Below the pieces are notes generated by a model. That model ran no database searches and was not told the DNA's origin. It saw nothing but the letters and a program-made list of their open reading frames with translations. From Phymatolithon calcareum (taxonomy: Eukaryota > Rhodophyta > Florideophyceae > Hapalidiales), in assembly GCA_977006965.1 (NCBI GenBank), contig OZ345375.1, forward strand, positions 1,612,001 to 1,676,000: a stretch of 64,000 bases of DNA. Direction: 5' to 3'. Position 1 is the stretch's first letter, and every line of letters begins with the position of its first letter. The position numbers were made by a program, and so were the translations under genes. Of the stretch, positions 62,406 through 64,000 are shown piece by piece.

Positions 62406-62784
62406 GACTTCAGTGTAATGCTGCGAAAGTGGCTGCAAATCCACACTCTACGGCATGTCTCTCTTTTTTCGTTTCTTTTTTGTTCTTCTTTCGCGCAGAA
62501 ACGAAGTACACCGAGAATGAAAGCCTGCCGCTGATCATTCTAGCATCTTTTCTTGGTTTAGAAATCTAAACATCTCAATAGGTTTCCGGCGGAAGAGCTT
62601 CTCCGCCATTTCAGTTCGTACTCCTCTGATAAAATGTCGCCGTTGCGAAGTTTCGTGTCTAATGCATAGCATCATGTGGTTAACCGTCTCAAGCTAATAT
62701 TTTGCTCTGGATCGAAGGGAACTAACCCTTGCGGAACTATGAAGGGGGTGCAGTTGACTACAAGGTTATGAGGTATTTCTTCCC

Positions 62785-62985
62785 CCTGATCAAGTGGTAG
62801 AACTGATCCGGGGGATGCGCATGAAGGATGTGCTCAAGAGAAGGTCCTGGGTTCGAATCCCAGGTGTGTCTGTTTATCGTAAAAAGTCCGACGCAGTTTT
62901 CTCCTCCGGGTTTTTCCGTCGTCGACGCAGAGGGACCACGTGAAAAAGAAGACAAGGGAGCGGTGAAGAAAAAAGTTCAAATGTT
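62785..62985 (+). mobile_element. Second tRNA-like SINE or tRNA-derived sequence
   Basis: It has an A-box-like GATCAAGTGGTAGAAC (about 62788-62803) and a perfect B box GGTTCGAATCC (62850-62860) inside a T-arm-like CCTGGGTTCGAATCCCAGG. The 3' part (GTGAAAAAGAAGACAAG; GAAGAAAAAAG) is A-rich. It does not fold into an obvious complete tRNA and lacks the (AAAC)n tail of family A. I favour a second SINE family. Confidence 0.6.
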
Positions 62986-63180
62986 CTGGCCGTCCTCGTG
63001 GACTCGCGGATCGTAGAACCACCACGTTTGCTCCGGCTGGAATCGTATCGTATCTCGAGTGCTTTCCCGAACAGAAATAACGCCCTGCCGTAATCTAAGT
63101 AGAAGATAATTCAGCAATAAAGCACTGCCTTGCGAGCCCCATCGGGGAGAAAGCAGTTTACATACATACAGCTATTTCTT
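62985..63180 (+). mobile_element. LINE internal fragment
   Basis: Shares CTGGCCGTCC-CGTGGACTCGCG, ACGCCCTGCCGTAA-CTAAG and AGCACTGCCTTGCGAG with 16290-16500 of the large LINE, in opposite orientation. It is a diverged internal piece with no open frame of its own. Confidence 0.6.
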
Positions 63181-63660
63181 TGCGGCTTTCTGGAACATGG
63201 TCCGCTGGTCGCGGAGGGTCGGAAGATCAACCCTTTGTCCTCGTTCTCTACAGAAAATGAGCATGATAAATTAAGGCGGACACTCACAAAGGACTATTAC
63301 GTTAAAAAACAAGTTGTACCGCCGCTGTGCTGCAACCCGACTGCGAGACTTGACAAGACCAATTTCTTGGATTGTCGTAAGATCTCTGCGCTATTGGATA
63401 ACTCAAGGGAACCCGCGAGGCAGCTTGACTCTTGCCGCATCGCAAATCGATTCCCGACGAACGTTCTCGCCACTGCCGACTAGCAAAAGGCGAACAGATT
63501 GTGTAAAATATGTCACAAGAGAAAAGAATTTGCGGCCTCGTGCGCTTGCAGGGGTCTTGGACTCACATCTTGTTACCAGAAACTGAATTTGCAAAATAGC
63601 TTCATCTTCTAACTTTGCTGTAGATGAAAGCACCAAGTTCCGCTCTTCAAGTTCACTATT
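63181..63660. other. Gene-free stretch
   Basis: Short frames only (up to 130 codons on minus, partly over the A-rich LINE tail). Nothing recognisable. Confidence 0.35.
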
Positions 63661-63677
63661 AACAGTGGACATAATCA

Positions 63678-63780
63678 TCAATGGTCTACACACTGGAAGG
63701 TAGCAACTGAGGAAGCCTTGCCCGTATATTCGTAAGACTGTGAGGCTTTTAAATAAACTCCAATCAAAAAAAAAAAAAGA
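63678..63780 (+). mobile_element. LINE 3' UTR insertion with 14-bp target-site duplication
   Basis: About 100 bp of LINE tail (GGAAGGTAGCAACTGAGGAA; CGTATATTCGTAAGACTGTG; CTTTTAAATAAAC) ending in a run of 13 A. Exact duplications AGTGGACATAATCA lie at 63664-63677 and 63781-63794. Confidence 0.92.
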
Positions 63781-63794
63781 AGTGGACATAATCA

Positions 63795-64000
63795 ATCATG
63801 CAACTCAGGGCCTGTTTGGCGAACTAATGTAGCTGCTTCTAGTCAACGTAGCACAATAGACCAAAATATTTCGGACTGGGCCAAACAGAAATGTACAATC
63901 ATCGCTCTGTGTACAAACGGACATTACTTCAGCGCAGCAATGCTAAGCCCCTTCCCGACGTGAGGAACCAATCCAGACGCAATGACTAGTCGTACCTCAC
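63795..64000. other. Right edge, nothing recognised
   Basis: About 200 bp with no supported feature. Confidence 0.4.

Overview
The window looks like nuclear DNA of a compact, intron-poor eukaryote. It carries BRCA2, DNA polymerase alpha subunit B, the transcription elongation factor Elf1, a SAPS-type PP6 subunit, a two-pore cation channel and a mitochondrial carrier. Nearly all of these are single uninterrupted reading frames. The one intron I can place with confidence lies in the SAPS gene, 119 nt with GTAAGT...CAG ends. Small islands of single-exon genes sit between kilobases of decayed LINE, SINE, Ty3/gypsy and Mutator-like sequence. I infer a florideophyte red alga of the Chondrus crispus type. 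That is an inference from architecture and gene content, not a database match.

Layout. 1-1420: a long minus-strand unknown gene running off the left edge. 5.7-10.1 kb: a gene island with an F-box-like/ankyrin protein (+), a GGC1-type mitochondrial GTP/GDP carrier (-) and DNA polymerase alpha subunit B (-). 10.8-12.7 kb and 25.2-26.9 kb: two near-identical copies of a segment with a MYND zinc-finger gene. 12.8-31 kb: mostly repeats, including a broken LINE (14.6-17.5 kb), short LINE tails with target-site duplications, a GC-rich island with an 80-bp tandem repeat, and several hairpins. 32.8-47.6 kb: the second gene island, with Elf1 (+), a secreted coiled-coil protein (-), BRCA2 (+), the SAPS subunit (-) and nicotinamidase (+). 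48.2-50.5 kb: an intact two-pore channel gene (-). 56.8-59.1 kb: its tandem copy, now a pseudogene. Between and after these lie gypsy, Mutator-like, TIR, LINE and SINE pieces.

The genes are mostly unrelated housekeeping functions: replication priming, recombination repair, transcription elongation, phosphatase regulation, NAD salvage, mitochondrial nucleotide transport and vacuolar/endolysosomal cation flux. I see no operon or cluster logic. Several pairs are convergent (F-box/ankyrin with GGC1, Elf1 with the secreted protein, BRCA2 with SAPS).

The most interesting layer is non-coding. (1) About ten short inverted repeats with arms of 16-35 bp, nearly all in gene-free DNA, one of them a perfect 35-bp hairpin with a 3-nt loop. 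(2) A tRNA-derived SINE with A and B boxes, an (AAAC)n tail and an exact 13-bp target-site duplication. (3) A LINE family with exact 12-14 bp target-site duplications around 5'-truncated copies. (4) Two segmental duplications whose copies can be compared base by base to read insertions and gene death.
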